22,316 nucleotides of DNA, from NCBI GenBank assembly GCA_944331945.1, contig CALVJC010000116.1:1-22316 (forward strand), in the 5' to 3' direction. Origin of the DNA: an uncultured Bacilli bacterium (GTDB taxonomy: Bacteria; Bacillota_I; Bacilli_A; RF39; UBA660). Position numbers and translations under genes: made by a program. Every line of letters begins with the position of its first letter. Positions within the stretch are counted from its first letter, which is position 1. The notes under the pieces are model-generated. The model saw only the letters and a program-made list of their open reading frames with translations. It was not told the DNA's origin and searched no databases. Of this stretch, positions 8,806 through 14,651 are shown in pieces.

Positions 8806-9506
8806 CACCAATCAATCTCCTTTACTAGTTTTGGGGTTTCATTGATTGTGATACTTTCGATTTTCCCATTTTTGACTTGAATGACTTTATCGGCGATCTC
8901 AGCGATGACAGCATTATGAGTGATAATAATCGTCGTTGTATTTGTTTTATGGCAAGTGTTTTGTAACAGTTCAATAATCTTTTTTCCTGTTTTGGAGTCT
9001 AAGGCTCCGGTTGGCTCATCACAAAGCAAGATTTTAGGATTTTTGGCAATGGCTCTAGCAATGGAAACCCGTTGTTGTTCTCCTCCTGATAATTGGGCAG
9101 GAAAATGTTCCTTCCGATCTAAGAGTCCTACCCTTTTTAAGGCTTCTTCACTATCCATCGGTTTTTTACAAATTTGACTCGCTAAAGAGACATTTTCTAA
9201 GGCAGTTAAATTGCCAACTAAATTATAAAACTGGAAGACAAAGCCAATATCATAACGACGATATTCGGTTAATTTCCGATTACTATATTTTGAAATATCA
9301 ACATTATCAATGATCACACTACCACTGGTTGCTTTGTCCATGCCTCCTAAAATGTTTAGAATGGTCGTTTTTCCAGCACCCGATGGCCCTAAAATGACGG
9401 TGAGTTCTCCTTCTTCGATTTCAAAGGAAACATTATCGATCGCTTTGATGGTAACTTCTCCCATTTGATACGTCTTCGTTAAATTTTTTACACTAATATA
9501 AGCCAC
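8805..9506 (-). CDS. ABC transporter ATP-binding protein, MacB/LolD type
   Basis: This is the ATPase partner of the adjoining FtsX-type permease. In the 233-residue protein Walker A is GPSGAGKTT (40-48), the Q-loop region is FVFQFYNL (89-96), the signature is LSGGEQQR (139-146), Walker B is ILLCDEPTGALD (159-170) and the switch histidine lies in TIIITHN. The E-P-T-G-A-L-D form is typical of the MacB/LolD/FtsE group. An upstream in-frame GTG at 9515 lies within the AGAAGGTG ribosome binding site, so the GTG at 9506 (MAYISVKNL) is the likely start. No two-component system or other regulator lies beside the pair in this window. A perfect TATAAT (near 9529-9534) sits upstream, without a clear -35. 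Confidence 0.95.
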   Translation of the reverse strand: MAYISVKNLTKTYQMGEVTIKAIDNVSFEIEEGELTVILGPSGAGKTTILNILGGMDKATSGSVIIDNVDISKYSNRKLTEYRRYDIGFVFQFYNLVGNLTALENVSLASQICKKPMDSEEALKRVGLLDRKEHFPAQLSGGEQQRVSIARAIAKNPKILLCDEPTGALDSKTGKKIIELLQNTCHKTNTTTIIITHNAVIAEIADKVIQVKNGKIESITINETPKLVKEIDW

Positions 9507-9632
9507 AAGTATCACCTTCTACTATCATTATAACTTAACCTATTCCAATTTGCATTATCTTTTGCTATCTTTTTTTCGAGTTTCTTAGAAAAAAACTATT
9601 TTTAGAGAATAAGGTTTTTCAAGAAAAAATGT

Positions 9633-9661
9633 TTGACTTTCCTTGGTTTCTATGGTAAAGT
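9633..9661 (+). promoter_or_regulatory. Sigma-A-type promoter of rpmB
   Basis: TTGACT (9633-9638), a 17-nt spacer ending in TGG (an extended -10), then TAAAGT (9656-9661). It leads directly into the L28 gene, which has an AAGGAGGG ribosome binding site. The ABC operon is transcribed divergently from the same 189-nt gap. Confidence 0.7.
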
Positions 9662-9695
9662 TATAAAGCAGAACGGATTATAAGGAGGGATAAAA

Positions 9696-9890
9696 ATGGC
9701 AATCAAAGTAACAAGCAAAAAACCTTTAACGGCAAATAATAGATCTCATGCTTTAAATGCTACCAAGAGACAACAAAAACCAAATTTACAAGTTGTTCGT
9801 TTAGAAGATGGTACGAAAGTGCGCATGAGTGCAAGAGAAGCTAGAAGCTTCCGTAAGCAAGCGGAACAAGAAGAAGTTACAGCTGCATAA
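9696..9890 (+). CDS. rpmB: Ribosomal protein bL28, zinc-independent form
   Basis: This is a small basic protein of the 50S subunit. The 64 residues include the L28 signature: KKPLTANNRSHALNATKR, then PNLQVVRLEDGTKVRMSAREARS. This lines up with Bacillus L28 (NxRSHAxNAxKR, NxQKVR, VSARAL). The N-terminal CxxT segment of Cys-containing L28 is replaced by KVTSKK and no cysteine is present, so this is the C-minus, non-zinc form. It is a single-gene transcription unit with its own promoter and a strong terminator. The acidic tail (EQEEVTAA) is slightly unusual. Confidence 0.93.
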   Translation: MAIKVTSKKPLTANNRSHALNATKRQQKPNLQVVRLEDGTKVRMSAREARSFRKQAEQEEVTAA

Positions 9891-9891
9891 G

Positions 9892-9925
9892 AAAAGTGAT
9901 AATCGATGGGTTATCACTTTTTAAT
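9892..9925. terminator. Bidirectional terminator between rpmB and trmL
   Basis: AAAAGTGATAA (9892-9902) pairs perfectly with TTATCACTTTT (9911-9921), an 11-bp stem with an 8-nt loop. T-rich sequence follows on the plus strand and the AAAA on the other side serves the minus strand. It ends both convergent genes and touches the trmL stop codon. Confidence 0.88.
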
Positions 9926-10439
9926 TTCTTTCTAAATAATCTTTTCCTTTATAACAGTCTGGTTCTTCTTGAAGTAGTCCTTCATATTGTTGTTGTCTTA
10001 ATACTTCATAGATGACAATCGCTACACTATTGGAAACGTTTAAGGCTCTCGTGTTTTCCGTCATCGGAATGCGAAGACAATGGTCTAAGTCTTGTTGTAA
10101 TATTTCTTTGGGAATTCCAGTTGATTCTTTGCCAAAGATAAAATAAAGATCTTTTTTCTCTTGATTCCGATAGTCAAAACTACTATGCGGTTTGTGGCCA
10201 TACCTTGTAAGGTAATAATAAGTACCTTTATTTTTGGCTTTAAAGTCTTCCCAGTTATCATAAATTCGATAATCTAGTTTATCAATATAATTAACACCAC
10301 TTCGTTTTAAGTGGGCATCGTCTAAGGCAAAACCAAAGGGACGAATTAAATGTAGTCTTGTATTTGTCGCCACACAAGTTCGCATAATGTTTCCTGTGTT
10401 TTGAGGAATCTCCGGTTCAAATAAAACAATGTGATTCAT
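9921..10439 (-). CDS. trmL: tRNA (cytidine/uridine-34 2'-O)-methyltransferase
   Basis: This SPOUT-class enzyme methylates the 2'-O of the wobble nucleotide in certain leucine tRNAs using S-adenosylmethionine. The 172-residue protein has the family motifs: PEIPQNTGNIMRTC at the N-terminus, FIFGKESTGIP in the middle and RIPMTENTRALNVSNSVAIVIYE at the C-terminus, which forms the trefoil-knot cofactor site. The start ATG follows AAGGAGGAAAT. It lies 25 nt after the thioredoxin-fold gene and may be co-transcribed with it, subject to a weak hairpin between them. Confidence 0.94.
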   Translation of the reverse strand: MNHIVLFEPEIPQNTGNIMRTCVATNTRLHLIRPFGFALDDAHLKRSGVNYIDKLDYRIYDNWEDFKAKNKGTYYYLTRYGHKPHSSFDYRNQEKKDLYFIFGKESTGIPKEILQQDLDHCLRIPMTENTRALNVSNSVAIVIYEVLRQQQYEGLLQEEPDCYKGKDYLERN

Positions 10440-10450
10440 ATTTCCTCCTT

Positions 10451-10476
10451 CGAAAGAAAAAGGGCTACTCCCCTTT
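10451..10476 (-). terminator. Weak hairpin/T-run between thioredoxin-fold gene and trmL
   Basis: On the minus strand AAAGGG and CCCTTT (arms 10471-10476 and 10459-10464) enclose the stop codon TAG, followed by TTCTTTC. The stem is only 6 bp, so partial termination or mRNA end protection is more likely than full termination. Confidence 0.4.
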
Positions 10477-10986
10477 CTCTTGATAAATATCCATAAATTT
10501 TACAGCTTCGCTTATGGTCATTGGCGCACCATTCAAGCCCTTTTCTGCGGCCACAATTTTTCCATCTTGGAAAGCAATTAAAACCGGCGTTCTCGTTAAC
10601 TCTAAATCTGTTGTGGCATACTGGTTGACAAGGTCTTCTAGATAAGAGGCCTCATTTTCTTTGGCAATGTTAATGTAAGCAATGTCATCTTTCCAACCAT
10701 TCGCTTCAATTTCTGCTTTGAAATCGGTTTCAAAATCACGGCAGGTTTTATCACTAGCGGAGCATACATAAAGAATAAAGCTTGGGTTTTCCATAATATA
10801 ATGATTTAATTCTTCTTGATTCATTACAGGAACGACATTCGTAAGGACTGGTATTTCCTCTTGATATTCTCGGTAAGTCCGATACCAACTCGCTAGATAT
10901 AAGACAATGATGATAACAACGGCATAAATAATTCCTAAAATAAGATAGTTCTTTTTGGTTGCTTTTTCTTTTTTTGATTTTGTCAT
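10465..10986 (-). CDS. Membrane-anchored thioredoxin-fold protein lacking CxxC
   Basis: The 173-residue protein has a basic N-terminus (about 1-13), one membrane helix (about 14-33) and an outside-facing soluble domain. The soluble part looks like a thioredoxin fold: a beta strand (SFILYVCSAS) before the active-site position, a helix (CRDFETDFKAEI), a strand (DIAYINIA), then a TRTPVLIAF segment with the expected cis-proline. The normal CxxC is absent; the two cysteines are C75 and C82, in VCSASDKTCRDF. Ordinary disulfide exchange is therefore doubtful, and a binding or single-cysteine role is possible. An upstream ATG (10992) directly abuts AGAGGTGG, so the ATG at 10986 is the better start. 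I do not recognise a specific family. Confidence 0.65.
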   Translation of the reverse strand: MTKSKKEKATKKNYLILGIIYAVVIIIVLYLASWYRTYREYQEEIPVLTNVVPVMNQEELNHYIMENPSFILYVCSASDKTCRDFETDFKAEIEANGWKDDIAYINIAKENEASYLEDLVNQYATTDLELTRTPVLIAFQDGKIVAAEKGLNGAPMTISEAVKFMDIYQEKGE

Positions 10987-11006
10987 TCGCATCCACCTCT
11001 ACTTTT

Positions 11007-11017
11007 ATTGTATCATA
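11007..11017 (-). promoter_or_regulatory. Candidate -10 region for thioredoxin-fold gene
   Basis: The minus strand reads TTATGATACAATAAAA, the same string found upstream of dnaE. Either TATGAT or TACAAT may be the -10. A TTCAAA lies 16 nt upstream of TACAAT and is a weak -35. Confidence 0.35.
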
Positions 11018-11043
11018 ACATCCTGTCTTTGAACACGCTTTTC

Positions 11044-12147
11044 TTATCTTTTTTTGTTTAGGCCTTGTAAGTTTTCGGGGATAAATTCTCCATCTTTACG
11101 GATTAAGACATCATCAAAATAGACTTCTCCCCCACCATATTCTTTGGTTTGAATGAGAACTAAATCCCAGTGAATGGCAGAATGATTGCCATTATCACAG
11201 TCTTCATAACAAGAGCCCGGTGTAAAGTGAAGGCTTCCATAAATTTTCTCGTCGTATAGAATGTCTTCCATGGGTTCTGTTATCATAGGGTTAAAACCAA
11301 GAGAAAATTCTCCTACATATCTGGCCCCTTCATCGGTGGCGAAGATAGTGTTTAATAAGTCCCCTTCTTCACTGGTCGCTTCCATAATCTGACCATTTTG
11401 AAAGACTAATTTTACATGGTGATAGACATTTCCTTGATAAGGACTCGGCGTATTATAAGTGATGGTTCCATTAACACTATTTTTAATAGGGGCGGTATAA
11501 AGTTCCCCATCCGGAAGGTTTTTTTCTCCTGCACATGGTATGGCAGGCATATTTTCAATAGAGAAGGTCAAATCGGTCCCGGGAGAGACGATATGAACTT
11601 GTTTTGTTTTTTCCATCCACTCTTTTAATGGTTCCATTTGATGAGCCATTTCTTGATAATCTACCGTCATGGCAGAAAGTGCATAGTTATAGTATTCTTC
11701 GATACTACGTTTACTTTTATAAGCATCTAAAATACTGGGATAATTTAATAATACCCATTTCTTTTGATTGGCTCTTATTTGAACAGAGTTTTCAATTGCT
11801 TTGTTTAGTTTTTTCCTTTTCTCTTCTGCTAGTGTTTTTAACTCATAGTCATTTTGGGCATATTTTAGATAGATAAAAGCATCAAAATAAGCAATTTTGG
11901 CTTCTTCTAATTCCGTAATCTTGGAAATGTTTTTTTCATCGATTTCTCTTTTTCTTAATGCTTCTAATTCAAGATCATTTAATTCCGTATAGACAAAGGC
12001 TCCTTTTTGACTGGCAATGGTGATGAGTTCTTTGACAAGATCATGACAAGCGGTACTACCATAAGAGATATAAAGCTTTTCTTGTGGTTGTAAATCTAAT
12101 GAATTGGTGCAGATCATTTCTGCTAGTTTATGAATTCTTTCATCCAT
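11044..12147 (-). CDS. M29-family (AmpS/PepS-type) aminopeptidase
   Basis: This cytosolic metal-dependent aminopeptidase releases N-terminal residues from peptides. The protein has 367 residues, close to the roughly 370-415 typical of the family. Conserved M29 elements in order are NLPDGELYTAP (E215), ARYVGEFSLGFNP (E280), GSLHFTPG (H307) and NHSAIHWDLV (H326, D328). Their spacing fits the two-metal site of AmpS-type enzymes. The N-terminal Rossmann-like half is also recognisable (LYISYGSTACHDLVKELITIA). The start ATG follows AAAGGAAG at 7 nt, with an extended -10 (TGTTATAAT) on the minus strand near 12174-12182. It stands next to a divergently read small gene. Confidence 0.9.
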   Translation of the reverse strand: MDERIHKLAEMICTNSLDLQPQEKLYISYGSTACHDLVKELITIASQKGAFVYTELNDLELEALRKREIDEKNISKITELEEAKIAYFDAFIYLKYAQNDYELKTLAEEKRKKLNKAIENSVQIRANQKKWVLLNYPSILDAYKSKRSIEEYYNYALSAMTVDYQEMAHQMEPLKEWMEKTKQVHIVSPGTDLTFSIENMPAIPCAGEKNLPDGELYTAPIKNSVNGTITYNTPSPYQGNVYHHVKLVFQNGQIMEATSEEGDLLNTIFATDEGARYVGEFSLGFNPMITEPMEDILYDEKIYGSLHFTPGSCYEDCDNGNHSAIHWDLVLIQTKEYGGGEVYFDDVLIRKDGEFIPENLQGLNKKR

Positions 12148-12173
12148 AGGCTATCTTCCTTTCTTACTTTTTC

Positions 12174-12182
12174 ATTATAACA
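12174..12182 (-). promoter_or_regulatory. Extended -10 promoter of the M29 aminopeptidase gene
   Basis: The minus strand reads TGTTATAAT about 30 nt before the start codon; no good -35 is seen, as is common with extended -10 promoters. The same bases give TATAAC on the plus strand, so the element may also serve the divergent small gene. Confidence 0.45.
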
Positions 12183-12210
12183 TAAACTAACATCAAAAGG
12201 ATGTGTTTTT

Positions 12211-12441
12211 ATGTATTCTAATTATAGTATGCAAAATCGAAATGGTTATTATTCCAATAATGAGCGGGGTGTGGTACCTTTTCTTGTCGGAGGTGCGATC
12301 GGTTATGGAATCGGTTCTTCTTTTCGACCTAGACCCTATTTTGTCCCTATGCCATTTCCACCGGGCTATCCCATGATGCCTCCATTTCGTCCACCGATGG
12401 GAGGTCCTATCTATGTAAGGCCACCATTTTGGCGCCGATAA
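12211..12441 (+). CDS. Small Pro/Gly/Met/aromatic-rich protein of unknown function
   Basis: This 76-residue protein is not one I recognise. A polar N-terminus rich in Asn and Tyr (MYSNYSMQNRNGYYSNN) precedes a short hydrophobic glycine-rich segment (VVPFLVGGAIGYGIGSS, about 21-37). A C-terminal half rich in Pro, Arg, Met, Phe and Gly follows and ends in PPFWRR. AAAGGATG lies 7 nt before the ATG and a clear terminator follows, so it appears to be an expressed single gene. Such composition resembles small spore-coat or surface proteins, and the genome has coat genes nearby, but that is inference only. Confidence 0.7.
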   Translation: MYSNYSMQNRNGYYSNNERGVVPFLVGGAIGYGIGSSFRPRPYFVPMPFPPGYPMMPPFRPPMGGPIYVRPPFWRR

Positions 12442-12470
12442 AATCCTCACAAGGGATTTTTCTTTTTTTT
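12440..12470 (+). terminator. Intrinsic terminator after the 76-residue gene
   Basis: AAAATCC (12440-12446) pairs with GGATTTT (12454-12460) across a 7-nt loop and is followed by TCTTTTTTTT. It overlaps the stop codon. Confidence 0.85.
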
Positions 12471-12480
12471 CAAAAAGTTG

Positions 12481-12509
12481 TTGCGTATTCATCTAAAACA
12501 ATATATTAT
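12481..12509 (+). promoter_or_regulatory. Candidate promoter of the DUF3800 gene
   Basis: TTGCGT (12481-12486), a 17-nt spacer and TATTAT (12504-12509). It would give a leader of about 100 nt before the start codon at 12616. The match is moderate. Confidence 0.4.
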
Positions 12510-12615
12510 GTTAGGCAAGAGAAAATACTTTTTAAGAATTATCAAAATTTCTTGGTTTATTCTTTTTACAATTACGTTCTCTACCAGTTCAAAACACATC
12601 AGGAGGAAAGATACT

Positions 12616-13350
12616 ATGAAAAATGAGATTTTTATCGTAATGGATGATTCCGGTAAATTGAATAAAAATGAAAACTCTTGTATTTTTGGAGGGCTATTTT
12701 TCTATTCTTCTATGGATTATCAAAATTTTATCAATAAGTACAAAATGATTATTAATAGTATTAAATGTAAATATTGCTCAAAGAAAAAAGAGACTTGTGA
12801 TTATCATTGTGTGGAGATTAAAGGAACAATAAAAATGAGGCCCTCTGATAAACGAAGAATATTTAATCTTGTAAAGAAAGAAAAAAATTATGGTGTTTTT
12901 ATCAACAATCATAAGATATATCAGGAGATATTAGCAGATAAATCATCGCGAGGAAGATTCTGTGATTACGCTCAAAAAAGAATTATTAAAGAAATTGTTT
13001 TGTATTCTATTCGAAATCAGAAAATAGATCCAAATATGAAATTAAATCTTTATATTAAAATTGATGATTCTAAAACCAAAAGTAATGGATACTATAATTT
13101 AGAAGATAGTATCTATGAAGAATTGGTAAACGGGATTCTCAATTACGATTATTCGAAAAAACATAATCCAATTTTGACTGGAGGTCTAGAAATAAAAATC
13201 AAAAAATTTGATTCTAGACATCATTTTGGAATACAAAGCGCAGATATTATGTCTCATTACTTGCATAGTCAGTATGAACAACACTTGATAAATGGGAAAG
13301 ATATCGCTCCAACCATTCGCTTTATTGAGGTTAAACTTTTTCTTCCATAG
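12616..13350 (+). CDS. DUF3800-family protein (putative RNase H-fold nuclease)
   Basis: The 244-residue protein fits the DUF3800 pattern: a strand ending in MDDSG (D10, D11), an acidic-lysine element VEIKG (E67, K69), a strand with IDDS (D150, D151) and a C-terminal GIQSADIMSHY (Q207, D210). Together these acidic residues suggest an RNase H-like nuclease fold; function in the family is not established. A possible zinc knuckle, C51-x2-C54-x6-C61-x3-C65, is inserted before E67. The start is fixed by AGGAGG 9 nt upstream of the ATG at 12616; reading back to 12478 in frame has no ribosome binding site. The gene is visibly more AT-rich than its neighbours and lies on the opposite strand, suggesting acquisition. 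No U-tract terminator follows in its own direction, so its mRNA may read into the minus-strand RNA gene next to it. Confidence 0.85.
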   Translation: MKNEIFIVMDDSGKLNKNENSCIFGGLFFYSSMDYQNFINKYKMIINSIKCKYCSKKKETCDYHCVEIKGTIKMRPSDKRRIFNLVKKEKNYGVFINNHKIYQEILADKSSRGRFCDYAQKRIIKEIVLYSIRNQKIDPNMKLNLYIKIDDSKTKSNGYYNLEDSIYEELVNGILNYDYSKKHNPILTGGLEIKIKKFDSRHHFGIQSADIMSHYLHSQYEQHLINGKDIAPTIRFIEVKLFLP

Positions 13351-13374
13351 AAAAAGAGAACTTCTGTTCTCTTT
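13346..13374 (-). terminator. Terminator of the minus-strand RNA facing DUF3800
   Basis: AAAGAGAAC (13353-13361) and GTTCTCTTT (13366-13374) form a 9-bp stem with a 4-nt loop. On the minus strand the T-run is CTTTTTC. On the plus strand the hairpin is followed by CCCC, so it is oriented for the minus-strand transcript rather than for the DUF3800 mRNA. Confidence 0.65.
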
Positions 13375-13454
13375 CCCCTAACTGGGAAGGTGCCTAGCAC
13401 TAAATTTGAAATCATACACCAGTTATAGACCTGACAAAGCAGTAAGCTTTCGGT
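13351..13454 (-). ncRNA. Candidate structured small RNA convergent with DUF3800
   Basis: No protein is encoded here, yet the minus strand has a promoter (TTGACA, 18 nt, TATATT), about 104 nt of structured sequence and an intrinsic terminator. Predicted pairing, 5' to 3' in the RNA: ACC with GGU (13454-13452 with 13431-13429) enclosing hairpin AAAGC/GCUUU (13450-13446 with 13440-13436); then UAACUGG/CCAGUUA (13425-13419 with 13385-13379), which encloses hairpin GUGC/GCAC (13400-13397 with 13393-13390); then the terminator stem. Several conserved RNA motifs located beside DUF3800 genes have been reported from comparative genomics (the DUF3800 RNA motifs). This candidate fits that association, but I cannot say which motif, if any, it matches. 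Confidence 0.6.
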
Positions 13455-13490
13455 ACAGATAATATAACATATATGAATATTATCTGTCAA
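13455..13490 (-). promoter_or_regulatory. Promoter with overlapping 11-bp inverted repeat (operator-like)
   Basis: On the minus strand TTGACA (13485-13490) is followed by an 18-nt spacer and TATATT (13461-13466); TTATAT at 17 nt is the alternative. A perfect inverted repeat, ACAGATAATAT (13455-13465) and its complement (13477-13487), spans the promoter with an 11-nt gap, each arm covering one promoter hexamer. The centre-to-centre distance of 22 bp suits a dimeric repressor. Confidence 0.6.
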
Positions 13491-13547
13491 TTTTAAGATA
13501 TGCATTTTTCGTTCAAAAATTCATAATACAAGTAGCTTTAACATAAT

Positions 13548-14114
13548 TTATTGACGTATTCCATAACGTTTCATGTAATCTTGGAATAGTTCTTCAAAGG
13601 CATTATAGTGAACAATTTCTCTTTGTCTTAACCAAACAAGGGGACCAATGACATCGGGATCGTCCGTTAAGTCTATTAAGTTTTCATAAGTTGCGCGAGC
13701 TTTTTGTTCTGCGGCCATATCTTCTGATAAATCTGCGATCGGGTCTCCGGTGGTAGCGAAATAAGCGACCGTAAAGGGAACTCCATTGGCATCGGTTGGA
13801 TAAAGGGCTCTAGCCCGTTCGGCATAATTCGGATCAAGTCCGGCTTCTTTGATTTCTTCTATGGTAGCATCTTTCATTAACTGATAAACCATCGTGGAAA
13901 TCATCTCTACATGAGCGAGTTCTTCGGTGCCGATGTCTGTCAACAAGGCTTGTCCTTTGGTATCTGGCATTGTATATCTTTGATTCAAATAACGAAGGGC
14001 TGCAGCTAGCTCTCCGTTGGAGCCGCCATATTGCGTAATTAAGAGCTTAGCCATTCTTAAATCTTTCTTTTTTATATTAATGGGATATTGTAATCTCTTT
14101 TTATATTGCCACAT
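13548..14114 (-). CDS. cotJC: Spore coat protein CotJC, manganese-catalase family
   Basis: This is a ferritin-like di-manganese protein of the spore coat. The 188-residue length matches B. subtilis CotJC (about 189) and the sequence agrees through MWxYxKxLQYP, QYGGSNGELAAALRYLNQRY, LLTDIGTEELAHVEMI, GDPIADLSEDMAAEQKARATYE and REIVHYNAF. The manganese-catalase ligands appear conserved: E35, E65, H68, E136 and H169. It begins one base after the stop of the CotJA-CotJB gene, with its ribosome binding site (GGAGGG) inside that gene's end, so the two are co-translated. In Bacillus the cotJ operon is made in the mother cell under SigE. The gene implies that the organism sporulates. Catalase activity is likely but unproven. 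Confidence 0.95.
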   Translation of the reverse strand: MWQYKKRLQYPINIKKKDLRMAKLLITQYGGSNGELAAALRYLNQRYTMPDTKGQALLTDIGTEELAHVEMISTMVYQLMKDATIEEIKEAGLDPNYAERARALYPTDANGVPFTVAYFATTGDPIADLSEDMAAEQKARATYENLIDLTDDPDVIGPLVWLRQREIVHYNAFEELFQDYMKRYGIRQ

Positions 14115-14115
14115 T

Positions 14116-14547
14116 TTACATCCCTCCTGTATTCCATGGGAAAGCTTGAGCCGTCCACATGAATGGACTTTGATTCAACGTATCGCTGCTGGTCGTCAAA
14201 GGTCCATATTTTTGCTCGTATTCCATCATTAACCGATTGGTTTGTCTACGATATTGATTAAATAAGTCAAGCATATTTCCATCTTGAGAATGGAGATCCA
14301 AATAAAGATTTAAGTCATGAGCGGCAAAGTCCGCCTCGGCCATTTGTAAGAAAAGCTGTTCTTGTTCACTCGTCGCTCTTAATACTTGAGGTTGATAGTT
14401 TTTATAGGGGGTATAAGTGTTTGAAAACATATTTCCTTTTGCAAAGCCTTCCGAAGAAGAGAAAAGGGTTGGATTGGTTCCAAGGGTTCGCATATTATTT
14501 TTACCCAATTGATAATATGGAACTTGAGGTTGGTAATATTGATTCAT
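14116..14547 (-). CDS. cotJB: CotJA-CotJB fusion spore coat protein
   Basis: The C-terminal half (about 62-143) is CotJB: MAEADFAAHDLNLYLDLHS, then FNQYRR...MEYEQKYGPL and an aromatic tail (FMWTAQAFPWNTGG), matching B. subtilis CotJB (87 residues). The N-terminal ~60 residues carry SSEGFAKGNMFSNTYTPY (31-48), which resembles the core of CotJA (a Pro/Glu-Ala-x-x-x-Gly-Thr-Leu-Phe-x-x-Leu-x-x-Pro-Tyr pattern), preceded by a Tyr/Pro/Gln-rich segment. No separate cotJA is present, so this looks like a CotJA-CotJB fusion; the CotJA part is a weak match judged by eye. AAAGGAG lies 6 nt upstream of the ATG at 14547, whereas upstream in-frame starts lack one. The stop is one base before cotJC. Confidence 0.82.
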   Translation of the reverse strand: MNQYYQPQVPYYQLGKNNMRTLGTNPTLFSSSEGFAKGNMFSNTYTPYKNYQPQVLRATSEQEQLFLQMAEADFAAHDLNLYLDLHSQDGNMLDLFNQYRRQTNRLMMEYEQKYGPLTTSSDTLNQSPFMWTAQAFPWNTGGM

Positions 14548-14557
14548 AAAATTCTCC

Positions 14558-14586
14558 TTTCGCCTTATTCTATTCGGTAGGCGAAA
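14558..14586 (-). promoter_or_regulatory. Hairpin in the cotJ leader next to the ribosome binding site
   Basis: TTTCGCCT (14558-14565) pairs with AGGCGAAA (14579-14586) around a 13-nt loop. On the minus strand the stem ends in AAA, which is the 5' part of the AAAGGAG ribosome binding site. It could modulate translation or be the remains of a terminator (no T-run follows). Confidence 0.4.
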
Positions 14587-14606
14587 AGCGGTATGGACAT
14601 TTTTCC

Positions 14607-14637
14607 TAAAAAAAAGAAAAATTCCTAAAAAAGGAAT
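14607..14637 (-). terminator. Terminator of the M23 peptidase gene
   Basis: On the minus strand ATTCC and GGAAT (arms 14633-14637 and 14621-14625) enclose a 7-nt loop and are followed by TTTTTCTTTTTTTT. It separates the peptidase from the cotJ genes. Confidence 0.7.
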
Positions 14638-14651
14638 CTTGTTAGAAAAGT

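Noticed and set aside
12193..12492. 99-residue minus-strand frame opposite the 76-residue gene
   Set aside because: Its Trp/His/Arg-rich translation is typical of an antisense shadow; the plus-strand gene has a ribosome binding site and a terminator.
12585..12592. 7-nt complementarity between the DUF3800 leader (ACCAGTT) and the small RNA (AACUGGU)
   Set aside because: A match of this length is expected by chance between two ~100-nt sequences, and the RNA bases are already paired in its own stem.
12478..12615. In-frame N-terminal extension of the DUF3800 gene (46 extra residues)
   Set aside because: It would start at TTG without a ribosome binding site, just after a terminator, whereas AGGAGG sits 9 nt before the ATG at 12616 and the family motif begins right after that ATG.
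13351..13454. tracrRNA, SRP RNA or tRNA identity for the small RNA beside DUF3800
   Set aside because: No repeats, cas genes, GGAAG-type SRP core or cloverleaf with a TPsiC arm were found.
13269..13505. 78-residue minus-strand frame across the small RNA
   Set aside because: Its start lies upstream of the promoter and it runs through the RNA hairpins and terminator; composition looks non-coding.
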